A DNA stretch of 64,000 nucleotides from Paraspadella gotoi. Taxonomy: Eukaryota > Chaetognatha. Positions 52,001 through 61,199 of the stretch are shown in pieces (position 1 is the first letter of the stretch; each line of letters starts with the position of its first letter). The translations under genes and the position numbers were made by a program. Location: NCBI GenBank assembly GCA_051294375.1, contig JBJCIZ010000239.1, forward strand, positions 7,175,220 through 7,239,219, given 5' to 3'. The notes under the pieces are model-generated. The model searched no databases. It worked only from the letters and a program-made list of their open reading frames with translations, and was not told the origin of the DNA.

Positions 52001-52531
52001 TGTAGAGATATGTCCCCCTTTTTCCCCCATTTATTTGTTTGCCTTTGTTATTCACCGTTTCTGCCGATAGATGTCTTTTTCTCTTTCTTTAGGAGATTCA
52101 CTCCTCTTTTCCTTTTCTTACCAGATATTCTAGGCCATAGATACTTAGACTTTTCCGCCCGTCACCAAACTGCCTTTTACGAGGTCTAGACCTTCAGTCA
52201 CGTCAAGTCACCTTTGATACCGTTCACAGACAGTGATGCAGGCCATAGAGCCCACTGGCGAGACCACACTTCCAGAGACTGTGTGACGCGTTCGTGGTCA
52301 GACTTTCACCCGTCATAGACTTGTGGACGGATCGTGGCCCCACCCTTCGGCCACACTTGGTGACGAACCTCCCGTTACCCATCCGGCGAGCCGACGTTTC
52401 GGGCCGCACGCAACGGCGCGACGCGACCACGCCCTTCGGAGCGTCAGCGGGGACGTGGAGGACGGCGGTCCTCCGTAACGCCGACGGCGGGAAGCGAGGC
52501 GGTACACGAGCACACGGCAAGTGTTCGTACA
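52001..52531 (+). repeat. 5' LTR of BEL/Pao element
   Basis: Begins TGTAGAGATATGTCCCCC and ends GTGTTCGTACA, the TG...CA form of LTRs. It is directly repeated at 58,081-58,650. The 5 bases before it, TTCTT (51,996-52,000), equal those after the 3' LTR. Confidence 0.9.
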
Positions 52532-52686
52532 GTAAAAGGCAGAATTTAGTCTCCTCTGGCCTAAGCATCTATTCATTGTGAAGAGATGTAAAGTCATTGA
52601 CGATATTAGAATACAGACGAGATAGAAAATTGTATTTTAGTATAATTTTATACGTATAACATTAACCTATTTTCTCTCCCCTTTGC

Positions 52687-54567
52687 ATGGTCCGCACGAT
52701 GGCATCGGCCCCTCCGACTAACGGCACCACTCAGGATGGAGCAGATGGAATCGGTCCGGACGAGTTTGCCGAACAGCTCGAACGTCTCCGGCACACGTTT
52801 CAAGACCTCTTCAACAGGGCCGTTGAGACGGGAACGTCAGCGGATCGTACGTCTGCCAACAGTATGAGAGAGGCGCTGGAAATTAAGAGGCAAGAGGCGA
52901 TGCTTCTCGCGGGAGAACATAGGCTGAGAAATACGCACGCATTATCACGAGGAATTGATCGGGTAAGAGACGCTTTGCGCGAAAACCCAAATTTTCCGCC
53001 ACTTTTGGCGGTTTCAAACGATGATACAATTATTGCTGACCCTGACTCCGGCCCTGGCTCTCGGGCCGGATCCCCGTATCTCCTCCCCTCCGACACTACA
53101 GTACCGGTCGTAGGGAGAGGACGGAGCAGCAGTGGACGCTCGACGATGATCGTGGGAGGGGCGGCGACGACGTCGGTGGATGATCAGGATCCGATTGCAC
53201 GTCACTTGAGGTCCTCTGTTACGGCGCCTCCGCTGTTCCAGACGGCCTTCATGACCCCTCCCACGTCTGATTTAACCGTACGGTCGCTGCGGCGTGGGAC
53301 CTACACGAGCGCTTTCGCGCCGGTCCTGCCCATGAACCCGACTTCCGGGGCGACGACCACGCCGATGGTGAGAACGATAGCTACAGTGGCGACGGCGACC
53401 GCGACTCCTACCATGGTCACCTCCACAATTATACACACTACCTCTGCAGCGACGACAGCTCTACCTCCCGTCAGCTTTGCTGATGAGCAGCAACGAGCGT
53501 TCAAAGAGGCAGTGCAGAGGGCAGTTAACGATAGAACTAGAGCCGCACGCACCGAAAAAGATTTGGAGAGAGAGATGATGATACTGCAGGAAGAAAACGA
53601 TCGATTACGACAAGCTGCCAAGAGGCAGTCGGCTCGACGGCGTCTTCGAGCTGCCAGGGAATCCGCAGCTGATCGGTTAGCGGAAGAGACACGTTCACGA
53701 CGAGTTCCGAACGCTTCGCAAGCGCCGGCGGTCATCTCGGGACCGGCGCCGATCTTCCCCGCATTGCCGGCACCTATCCCGATTTCAGCTGAGGTTGGTG
53801 CGAACGCCGCGCCTCGGCCGAGAGGTCTGGTCGAACTAGCAACGGGTTTGAACGCTTTGCCTGCGAGAGGAGCCAGACCTTCAGCCGATAACAGCCCGTC
53901 GGCGATGAATCTTACGACTTTGACAGAGAGATTGTCGGCGATAGAGACTGTCGCTCAACAGCAAGTCGCAGCCCACGAGATCAAACGAGAACAATGGAGA
54001 CTTGAAAGGGAGAATCTCCAGAGGAATTTCGAGGCCACGGTGATGAGAATGGTTATGATGATCCTGGGCCGCCCAGGCGGCGAGAACGCAGCTCCACGGA
54101 TAGAAACGCCGCCTTCTCCACCGCTTCCTCGGACTCCTACTCATCAGCCCCTCGCTTCGCCTCTCCACGATTCTTTACCTCAAAGAAACAATTCTCATCG
54201 CGAGAGAGAAAGAGATCCTGTGATCGACGTTCAACAAGCTCAAATCGCGCAGCTTACCGAACAGCTTCGACAATTACAAGAGAATTTGAACGCCTTTCGT
54301 CAAGAGAGAAACGGTGGGGGCAAGCCCCGGGAGGCGGCCCCGCCTCCTGAGGCCCAGCCCGCCGAAAATGATAGATTGCAACAATACCTACATTTGCAGT
54401 CAATAGAATCGACAATTCGTATGCTCAAAGACTTGCGCCAAGAAGAAATGTTTAGGAATGAAGGAGCGAAAAACAAAGTAAACAGCATAGGAGGAGGGAG
54501 CGGATTGAAAAAGGGTAGGTGTAGCATGGGCGGGAGCAGGAGTTTGAACATAACCAGTTGTGGCTGA
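52687..54567 (+). CDS. BEL/Pao gag, N-terminal and coiled-coil part
   Basis: An intact 626-codon frame, the longest real ORF in the window. It contains a Glu/Arg-rich helical N-terminus (GPDEFAEQLERLRHTFQDLF), a Thr/Ala/Pro-rich linker, a coiled coil near residues 270-350 (RTEKDLEREMMILQEENDRL), proline-rich stretches and a second coiled coil near residues 510-595 (QIAQLTEQLRQLQENLNAFR). Gag forms the particle around the element RNA. The last ~30 residues (after EGAKNK near 54,478) are foreign to the protein because the inverted segment starts there, so the present stop at 54,567 is accidental. Confidence 0.75.
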   Translation: MVRTMASAPPTNGTTQDGADGIGPDEFAEQLERLRHTFQDLFNRAVETGTSADRTSANSMREALEIKRQEAMLLAGEHRLRNTHALSRGIDRVRDALRENPNFPPLLAVSNDDTIIADPDSGPGSRAGSPYLLPSDTTVPVVGRGRSSSGRSTMIVGGAATTSVDDQDPIARHLRSSVTAPPLFQTAFMTPPTSDLTVRSLRRGTYTSAFAPVLPMNPTSGATTTPMVRTIATVATATATPTMVTSTIIHTTSAATTALPPVSFADEQQRAFKEAVQRAVNDRTRAARTEKDLEREMMILQEENDRLRQAAKRQSARRRLRAARESAADRLAEETRSRRVPNASQAPAVISGPAPIFPALPAPIPISAEVGANAAPRPRGLVELATGLNALPARGARPSADNSPSAMNLTTLTERLSAIETVAQQQVAAHEIKREQWRLERENLQRNFEATVMRMVMMILGRPGGENAAPRIETPPSPPLPRTPTHQPLASPLHDSLPQRNNSHRERERDPVIDVQQAQIAQLTEQLRQLQENLNAFRQERNGGGKPREAAPPPEAQPAENDRLQQYLHLQSIESTIRMLKDLRQEEMFRNEGAKNKVNSIGGGSGLKKGRCSMGGSRSLNITSCG

Positions 54568-56300
54568 TATTGTGCCACCTGATTAACCGGCATCTGTCGG
54601 GGCACCGGCGCCGCGCCGTGCAGCATGGGATGATGATTTCCCCTGCACTATTACATGGTACACCTAGATCTACATCTAATTGCTAAATGGTTAGGAGTTA
54701 AACATTTAAAACATAATCGTTGGCCTGCCGCTAAGTCGGCTCTCGCCTGGACGCGAGTGCCTGATAGCCTGTACACTCCCAGATCATATGGTCTTGNNNN
54801 NNNNNNNNNNNNNNNNNNNNNNNNNNNNNNNNNNNNNNNNNNNNNNNNNNNNNNNNNNNNNNNNNNNNNNNNNNNNNNNNNNNNNNNNNNNNNNNNNNNN
54901 NNNNNNNNNNNNNNNNNNNNNNNNNNNNNNNNNNNNNNNNNNNNNNNNNNNNNNNNNNNNNNNNNNNNNNNNNNNNNNNNNNNNNNNNNNNNNNNNNNNN
55001 NNNNNNNNNNNNNNNNNNNNNNNNNNNNNNNNNNNNNNNNNNNNNNNNNNNNNNNNNNNNNNNNNNNNNNNNNNNNNNNNNNNNNNNNNNNNNNNNNNNN
55101 NNNNNNNNNNNNNNNNNNNNNNNNNNNNNNNNNNNNNNNNNNNNNNNNNNNNNNNNNNNNNNNNNNNNNNNNNNNNNNNNNNNNNNNNNNNNNNNNNNNN
55201 NNNNNNNNNNNNNNNNNNNNNNNNNNNNNNNNNNNNNNNNNNNNNNNNNNNNNNNNNNNNNNNNNNNNNNNNNNNNNNNNNNNNNNNNNNNNNNNNNCCT
55301 GCCGCTAAGTCGGCTCTCGCCTGGACGCCGAGTGCCTGATAGCCTGTACACTCCCAGATCATATGGTCTTGTCCACAAAAATAGCATGCGGAGTTGACGC
55401 GGGTCGGCGTGAGGTATACATTGGAACTCCTGGCGATTTCGTCACCATCTGGATCTGGGGAGCAGGTGTAGCCGCCGCCTGTTGAATCGGCGGCTGCACC
55501 GGCTGAATGGCCGGATAAGTCGGCCATTGGGCTGTTATGTAGGCACAATCGGCTTCTGGGAGAGAGCCGTGGCTTGCTTCAGTTATGCTCGTCTTCGTCG
55601 CTTCTTTTTTTCTTTTTCTTTTGCAACTCGGTTGGCGGATCGGCTGCGTCAGACGAATCAACGAGTCTGTGGCACTCGTTTCTTCTTTGCTCGATGCCCC
55701 CACCGTTTGTCACGGGGCAGCGTGCCAGTGTTTGCCGCAACACGCCGCACCGCAGCCGTCGTCGCTATCTTTTCTTTTTTGCCATAGACCGATTTCACCG
55801 CAACAAGGTGAATTTTCAAAAATTCAATAAATTCGTAAAGCGTAATTTACGTCCATTCTCTAAACAGATTGCGAAATTTTCCTCTGCGAATTTGTCTTTC
55901 CATTGAGGAAACTTTGCGTCGAGAATCTCTGAGATAACGTGTCGCGCGTTCAAATCGCGCATTCGGCCTTTGCCTCCGCGATGCCGGCGATATTCTCTAG
56001 AGCGTAATCGTCTCTCGATCTCCGTCGCTTCCTTGCCTTACCCGGCTAAACAATCTTTTAGCATTTCGTGAGGCGAGGCGTCGGGTCGTCCAAATTCCTG
56101 ATGAAGCATTGCGACGGCTTCATCTAGCCGCCGAATAATCAGTCCGATGAAAAAATTTTTGGAGTTTCAACCGGCGAGACCGCCGAAACCAGTGGCGTAG
56201 TTCCTGATGACGCATCTGGGCGGTGACACCAGGTTGAGTCATCGCCGCCTCCCATTGTCTCATGTGAATTTGAAGACTTTTCTCCTTCCCAGCCCCTTCA
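54470..56300 (-). CDS. BEL/Pao gag C-terminal part, inverted segment
   Basis: Read on the minus strand from about 56,300 it begins SLQIHMRQWEAAMTQPG and continues with RLDEAVAMLHQEFGRPDAS and ILDAKFPQWKDKFAEENFAI, the DUF1759-like helical gag domain of BEL/Pao elements. Then come a Lys-rich region, a Pro/Gln linker and zinc knuckles: CYFCGQDHMIWEC (CX2CX3HX4C) near 55,380 and CFKCLTPNHLAIRC (CX2CX4HX4C) near 54,690. A further CX2C...H...H-like stretch follows near 54,640. These belong between the plus-strand gag and protease, so this segment is flipped. Several frame breaks occur and a 501-base gap lies inside. Confidence 0.75.
54797..55297. other. False assembly gap (501 N) between overlapping contig ends
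   Basis: The ~74 bases before the gap (54,723-54,796, CCTGCCGCTAAGTCGGCTCT to ATATGGTCTTG) recur immediately after it (55,298-55,371) with one inserted C. The two sides therefore overlap, the true gap length is negative and one copy is redundant. The overlap encodes the first zinc knuckle region. Confidence 0.85.
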
Positions 56301-56490
56301 GGACCCTGGGACGGCGAGCGCCGCAGCGACGGCGCAGGGAGGACTGGCCGATTCAGATCAAATGATGACGGTTCCCATGCCCCCGGCAGCAGCAGTGACA
56401 CCAGCAGCGATGCCCACTCCGCAAGCGGGAACAATCAACAGTTGACTAGCAGTTGCGTCCGCTCCTGGCGAGGCGACCTTTCGTCCTGTC

Positions 56491-57282
56491 GTGCCAGTCG
56501 TCGTCGAGATGAACGGACGCAAATGCACGACTTATGCAATGATCGATAGTGGCTGTAATCGCTGCGTATTGAAAGAAAACATTGCCAACGATCTAAGTAT
56601 AATTTGCAATGATGTAAAAATGAGAATTCGAACTTTAGATAGTGATGTTATTGTAGACAAGAAAGTTGCTGATTTTAATATTGAACCACTTAATGGAACT
56701 TTTTCTCTTTCTATCAGGAAAGCGATTGTGGGATGTTTACTGACTTCGGAGGACGACCTCCCCCCAAATGATGCAGATGTGGTCGACAAGCCTCATCTCA
56801 AGGGGGTAACGTTCCCCAACCTCCCTGACAAAGAGGTCGGCGTGCTCCTCCCGGCAAACTACGCCTACACTTGGATTGATGGAGAGGTTCGACAAGGTTC
56901 GCGAGACCAGCCGGTAGCCATCAATACGATGTTCGGCTGGACTTTGATCGGACCCAGAGATGGGAAAAGCGGCGATGACGTGGATTGCGCACGCATGACC
57001 ACCGAGTTTGTTAAAGATTTACCAATTGTACATAAATATATCGTTGACTTACTCGACGACTTTCGTTTAGTACAGTCGATGCAAAAGATGGTGAAAGATT
57101 ATCGGTTTTGCGACTTCCGTAAAACAAAAAACAGTGAAATATTGCAAGTCTCAAACAACATGCGCAACAACTTTGTCGACAACTCTGGCGCCAACCGACG
57201 ACAAATCCTTTCTTGGTCACCGAAACCCTTGCTCAGCTCCTTCCTTCCCCCTCGATGCCGGAGATCATTCCGGCGGAGATAA
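56491..57282 (+). CDS. BEL/Pao aspartic protease (DUF1758) segment
   Basis: The frame reads AMIDSGCNRCVL near residue 17-28, with DSG as the retropepsin active-site triad. Further on come GVTFPNLPDKEVGVLLPANY and INTMFGWTLIGP, the conserved DUF1758 signature found between protease and reverse transcriptase in BEL/Pao polyproteins. The ATG at 56,491 is only the first in frame; coding continues upstream (GEATFRPVV). After about residue 165 the sequence keeps no clear similarity, and reverse transcriptase motifs are missing. It cleaves the element's polyprotein in full-length relatives. Confidence 0.8.
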   Translation: MPVVVEMNGRKCTTYAMIDSGCNRCVLKENIANDLSIICNDVKMRIRTLDSDVIVDKKVADFNIEPLNGTFSLSIRKAIVGCLLTSEDDLPPNDADVVDKPHLKGVTFPNLPDKEVGVLLPANYAYTWIDGEVRQGSRDQPVAINTMFGWTLIGPRDGKSGDDVDCARMTTEFVKDLPIVHKYIVDLLDDFRLVQSMQKMVKDYRFCDFRKTKNSEILQVSNNMRNNFVDNSGANRRQILSWSPKPLLSSFLPPRCRRSFRRR

Positions 57283-57299
57283 CCATTTTCAGCAAAGAC

Positions 57300-58080
57300 G
57301 AGAACCAACCCACGATCTCTGAAAGAGACGAGGCGCCGAAGTCCGCGCCCCCGCCGACTTACGGCGGGCCAGACGCGGCCTGGCGCTCGTCAGAAAGAAC
57401 ATTGAAGCTGATTCTGTCGCGGCGTCATAGCCAAAAACTGGAAGTTATCCATGGACGCTATCACATTATAGACTCGTTTAAAGTTTTGTCCTTTCGTTTT
57501 GATCTATTAGCTTATCGTATCTATCGACGTTTAGTCTTCGTCAGATCACACAATTTCTTTATTACGACAAAAATCTTGTAACGTTCGATTTTTCCATTTA
57601 GAAATTAGTTTGTTTTTTTTTTGTCTGCTCAACTGATCGTTCTGTTAAGAAATTTGACGCGTACGCTCAAAAGAAAATTTTATTTCTACGATCTCGTGAC
57701 ATGGTTAAAATTCATTGTGTAACACATTGCAAAAAATAATTTACTTACTTTGATATTGATTGTGACATTCAAACGTTAGAAAGATTCAATCACATAACAG
57801 TAAAAGAAGGTACAGTTTTTTGACAGGCATTGAAAACAACACGGATAAACAATATTTTCTTCCTCTCCCCTTTTCTCATTTTTTTCATTTATTTCGACAC
57901 TTTATTTATTTTTTCTTTTTCCCTCGATCTTATTCCTCTTCTTCCATCTATCTTGATCCTTCTCTTCTTCTTTCCTGATCTTTTCTCTTCCTCTAGGCCA
58001 TACTTTGCATTGCCCCTCTAGATCAGAGTGGTTTTTGTTGGAGTTATTCCACCGCTCTGATGGAGCGCTGGAGGTGGGGG
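57300..58080. other. BEL/Pao 3' internal region without pol
   Basis: AT- and T-rich sequence with no reverse transcriptase, RNase H or integrase motif. A purine-rich GGAGGTGGGGG at 58,070-58,080 immediately before the 3' LTR is the likely polypurine tract. Confidence 0.65.
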
Positions 58081-58650
58081 TGTAGAGATATGTCCCCCTT
58101 TTCCCCCCATTTATTTTGTTTGCCCTTTGTTATTACCGTTTCTGCCGATAGATGTCTCTTTTCTTTTCTTTAGGAGATTTCACTCCTCTTTTCTTTTCTT
58201 ACCAGATATACTAGGCCCATGTAGATACTTAGGCCTTTTCCGCCCGTCACCAAACTGCCTTTTACGAGGTTCTAGGACGCCCTCATGTCACCATCCGTCA
58301 CCTTTTGATACCGTTCACAGACAGTGATGCCACGGCCATAGAGCCCACGACGAGACCACACTCCAAGAGACTCGTTGACGTACTTGTGGTCAGACTTTAG
58401 GCTCCGTCATAGACTGGTGGACGGACTCATGGCCCACCACATTCGGCCACACTTGGGTGACGATAGCCTCGCCGATTACTCCTTCATCACGGCGAGCCGA
58501 CGTTTTCGGTGCACGCGCAACGGCGCTGGACGCGGCCACGCCCATTTCCGGAGACGTCAGCGAGGGACGTGGAGGACGGCGGTCCTCCGTAACAGCACGA
58601 CGGCGGCGAAGCGGAGGCGGCTACACGAGCACACGGCAAGTGTTCGTACA
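58081..58650 (+). repeat. 3' LTR of BEL/Pao element
   Basis: A direct copy of 52,001-52,531, same ends, about 40 bases longer through small insertions. It is followed by TTCTT (58,651-58,655), matching the 5' flank. The differences between the LTRs are mostly single-base indels in short runs. Confidence 0.9.
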
Positions 58651-58837
58651 TTCTTTGCTCTCTCTAATATTAGAAAACATTTAAAAAATAAGACATTAAG
58701 ACATTAAAACATTAAGGCTAACTAAAACTATCTTTACTTTTATAAAATTGAAAAAAATATTTATTAATTAATGACTCTTTTGATCAATCGATCATTCAAC
58801 CATTCAATTAATAAATTGATATTCATAATAAAGAGAA

Positions 58838-58992
58838 AACAAAGTTTATTTGTTTACAAACAACGGATTTTTATTCCAAAAAACGGACATGTTTCGACTC
58901 TAGTTTTTCCGAGTCTACATCAGCGCGTGAGAGTCGAAACATGTCCGTTTTTTTTAATAAAACCCGTTGTTGTAAACAAATAAACTTTGCTT
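58838..58992. repeat. Small foldback element with long inverted repeats
   Basis: GCAAAGTTTATTTGTTTACA-type sequence leads into CGGACATGTTTCGACTCT. This is mirrored after a short loop as AGAGTCGAAACATGTCCG, ending GTAAACAAATAAACTTTGC. Each arm is ~60 bases. The motif order (AACAACG, ATTTTTATT, GGACATGTTTCG) is shared with the inverted repeats at 51,047 and 51,898, so they are one family. Confidence 0.75.
58886..58923 (-). ncRNA. Second candidate hammerhead core
   Basis: The minus strand reads CTGATG, TA, a perfect 5-bp stem II GACTC/GAGTC with a 10-base loop, then GAAACATGTC. About three stem I pairs are possible (CGT with GCG, one wobble). Relative to the consensus there is a T at or before position A9, which may weaken cleavage. 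It shares GAAACATGTC with the core at 51,102. Confidence 0.45.
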
Positions 58993-59400
58993 TTACTTAT
59001 ATATAAAAGCAACGAAAAGAAAGTCCTAACACAATATTCATAATTATATTTATAGTCATGGTTTATGAAAGACTAACCACAGAAAAAATGCTTTCAAGAA
59101 ACTAACAACAATAAAAATAATGAGGAAGAGAAAAAGTGAAAGCGAAAGAAAGAAAGAGAAAGAGAGAAAGAGAAAACAAAAAATACAGAATTAGAATTAC
59201 ATTGTGCTTTTTATTTCATTGTCTTTTTCATTTATTATGCTATGAGTCAAAAGAAAGATTTATTATAATGTTTTATTTGATAAGCTGATGGGTAGATTCA
59301 AGATAGTTTTCTCAAACCAATTGTCTCATTTATCAACTATAATGTGTACCTCATCCATCTGAAATAGAAGATAAAGACGATTCAGGAGCCGGAGTTAAGG
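58993..59400. other. AT-rich remainder of the hAT-like element
   Basis: AT-rich sequence with an AAAGA/GAAAG run at 59,130-59,180. Nothing coding is seen. Confidence 0.5.
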
Positions 59401-59558
59401 AGAAAATACAATTAAATACTTTAATTAGTTTTAAATATTAATATTTTAAATTTAAAGTTAAATTATAAAATTAACCGATTTTAACGGTTAACCGTTAAAA
59501 ACGTTAGTTTTAACGGTTAAGCAAAGTTCCTTAAAAATTAACGGTTAACGGAACCCTA

Positions 59559-59690
59559 GCCCCGTTCCTCTTAACTGCTAGGCAGCCACCGGGCTAGAAC
59601 CCCGACCTTTGGGTTGGGAGGCGAATGACTTGCCTCTGGCACCAATGACCGCTGATGAACGGTTGGTGGATTTTTAGTCCACTATACATC
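59559..59690 (-). repeat. tRNA-derived SINE, head part
   Basis: The reverse complement reads GGTGCCAGAGGCAAGTCATT, then the B-box-like GGGGTTCTAGCCC, as in tRNA-derived SINEs. A second partial copy (CACCAATGACCGCTGATG, then GGTTGGTGGATTTTTAGTCC) lies at 60,731-60,791. The SINE was the insertion target of the hAT-like element. Confidence 0.6.
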
Positions 59691-59717
59691 CCCCCCTGCC
59701 GTAGGGAGAAGTCTGTT

Positions 59718-59845
59718 GTGTCTCTTCAGTGTGTTGTTGTTGTTGGTGGAAAGTTCATCACCAAGTTGAGGCATGTCGCCTGATGTGTTGTTGGCGGAAA
59801 GTGCATCGCCAGGTTGAGGCATGTCGCCTGAAAGTGTTGTTGTTG
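59718..59845 (+). repeat. Two ~50-bp tandem units
   Basis: A unit containing GTTGAGGCATGTCGCCTGA preceded by GGAAAGT(T/G)CATC(A/G)CCA repeats twice. The stretch lies between the inverted pair TGTCTCTTCAGTG (59,718) and CAATGAAGAGACA (59,874). Confidence 0.6.
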
Positions 59846-59914
59846 CTGTTGTGTTCGGAAGTCGGGTTCACCAATGAAGAGACAGTGATAATTGACAGAA
59901 CCGTTAAATATGTG

Positions 59915-60060
59915 GAGCTGGAGCTGGAGCTAGAGTCGGAGCTGCCGGAGCTGGCATATTTGGCCGGAGCTGGAGCTGAATTTATTTTCTTACCGGAGCG
60001 GGAGCTGGAGCTGGAGCTGAGATTTTAGCTAGGCCGGAGCTGGAGCTGGAGTCGGAGCGG
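59915..60060 (+). repeat. (GGAGCT)n array
   Basis: An imperfect hexamer repeat GGAGCTGGAGCT with interruptions. A related array lies at 60,640-60,718. Translation gives a Glu-Leu repeat frame, not a gene. Confidence 0.85.
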
Positions 60061-60639
60061 GCAAAAAACAGTCCAACTCCAGCTCCAAGAAATTTTCTTT
60101 TTTCAAATATGAAGGAAATTCTATTTGATGACAGTGACCATTAATTAAGATAGTTTTACTTACAACTGTAAATAGGGGGAGGAGCAATACCTAAAATAAA
60201 ACTATTTTATTCATCACCTTCAAAGGTGATCACATGACACAAAATTCAATGCAGAATAACACATAAAATACTGAGCCTTAAACTAGATAGTAAAATCCTG
60301 ATAAATAATCAAAATATTTTAAAATGTAAAAGGTAAAATTTTAGATAAATGTTATTTCATATAAACTATTAATTATGTGGGCATTAAATGTTTATCTTTT
60401 ACTCTTTTATAGTTTCTTATACTCATTGTCTACATTTAAGTACAAATCGTGATCTCATACATTAAATATTAAAAAATACATAAATATTATTAATAAATCA
60501 TTTATCTAATGATTTCATACATGAATTAATAAATTTATTATTTATTTAAATAGAAGAAAATAAATAAGTTATAAATAAGTAAATTAATAAAATTAGTACT
60601 GATTTAAATACAAGCAACATTAAACATTAAACTTTAAAG

Positions 60640-60718
60640 GGTCGGAGCTGGGAGCGGGATCTGGAGCTGGAGCTGTCTCAAAATTTTTATTGGAGCTGGA
60701 GCTGGAGTTGGAGCTGGA
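60640..60718 (+). repeat. (GGAGCT)n array, second
   Basis: Same hexamer and orientation as 59,915-60,060 and again next to a SINE fragment, so hexamer plus SINE fragment may be parts of one repeat. AT-rich sequence without features fills 60,070-60,640. Confidence 0.8.
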
Positions 60719-60949
60719 AAAAAATATAGAATGACTTGCCTCCGGCACCAATGACCGCTGATGGACGGTTGGTGGATTTTTAGTCCACCATAACATATAC
60801 ATATAAAATAAAATATAAAACAAAATATAATTTAAGAAATATACTGTGGCGACGACGTTTTATGATGTATACTGGATTTACTGTAGCAAACCGGCATTTA
60901 TTTATCTAGAAAATATCAATTATATTTAATTAAATATATCTTAACTCAC

Positions 60950-61131
60950 CATCCTGAACATCTCCACCAGGAAATAACGACATCGATTTTTCACCATCTC
61001 TGAGATTTCCCCCGAAAAAGTAAAGATCACGACCGTCACTCCAACCAACGTGAAATTCACGTCTCACTGGCTTCGAGAAATACCACATTATTTCGCTCCA
61101 AGTTCGTGTGGCATTGGTGTAGCTATACAGC
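60950..61131 (-). CDS. Kelch-repeat protein, internal exon
   Basis: A 182-base exon with acceptor TTAG before GCTGTATAGC and donor G before GTGAG. It reads LYSYTNATRTWSEIMWYFSK, then GRDLYFFGGN and MSLFPGGDVQD, fully open. W followed later by FGG is the classical kelch blade pattern. One base remains at the donor and is completed by the exon at 50,260, giving an intron of 10,689 bases. Upstream exons are not visible; the Ty3/Gypsy element begins soon after. Confidence 0.8.
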
Positions 61132-61199
61132 CTAATTTTTCATTTCACAAACTATTAGATAATTTAACTCACAAATTAATTTTGCATTATTATATCTTT

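Larger units (their letters stand above)
52001..58650 (+). mobile_element. BEL/Pao LTR retrotransposon, non-autonomous, internally inverted
   Basis: A 6,650-base element with paired LTRs and target duplication TTCTT (51,996-52,000; 58,651-58,655). Internally there is an N-terminal gag ORF, a gag C-terminal segment on the opposite strand, an assembly gap and an aspartic protease/DUF1758 segment. Reverse transcriptase, RNase H and integrase are absent, as 57,300-58,080 codes for nothing recognisable. The class rests on the CX2CX3HX4C plus CX2CX4HX4C zinc-knuckle pair, the DUF1759-like gag and the DUF1758 protease. It cannot transpose on its own and would need enzymes from a full relative. Confidence 0.85.
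50442..59558. mobile_element. Non-autonomous hAT-like element, nested host
   Basis: Left end TAGAGTTCCGATAACCGTTAA at 50,442 and right end TTAACGGTTAACGGAACCCTA ending at 59,558 are inverted repeats. Both are flanked by the identical 8 bases GCCCCGTT (50,434-50,441 and 59,559-59,566). An 8-bp target duplication and T/CAGGGTTCC-like ends are typical of hAT transposons. Subterminal AACGGTTAA motifs are numerous on both sides. No transposase is present. Removing the elements nested inside leaves about 1.5 kb of AT-rich sequence. Confidence 0.8.
50261..60949 (-). other. Kelch-gene intron filled with nested transposable elements
   Basis: The donor GTGAG at 60,949 and acceptor TTTTTTAG at 50,261 bound an intron composed almost entirely of a SINE, an hAT-like element, an inverted-repeat element, a BEL/Pao element, a small foldback element and GGAGCT arrays. 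Confidence 0.75.

Noticed and set aside
54300-55703. Minus-strand frames over the gag region read as a separate antisense gene
   Set aside because: The part at 54,600-55,700 is the inverted gag zinc-knuckle segment and the rest is antisense shadow of the gag ORF.
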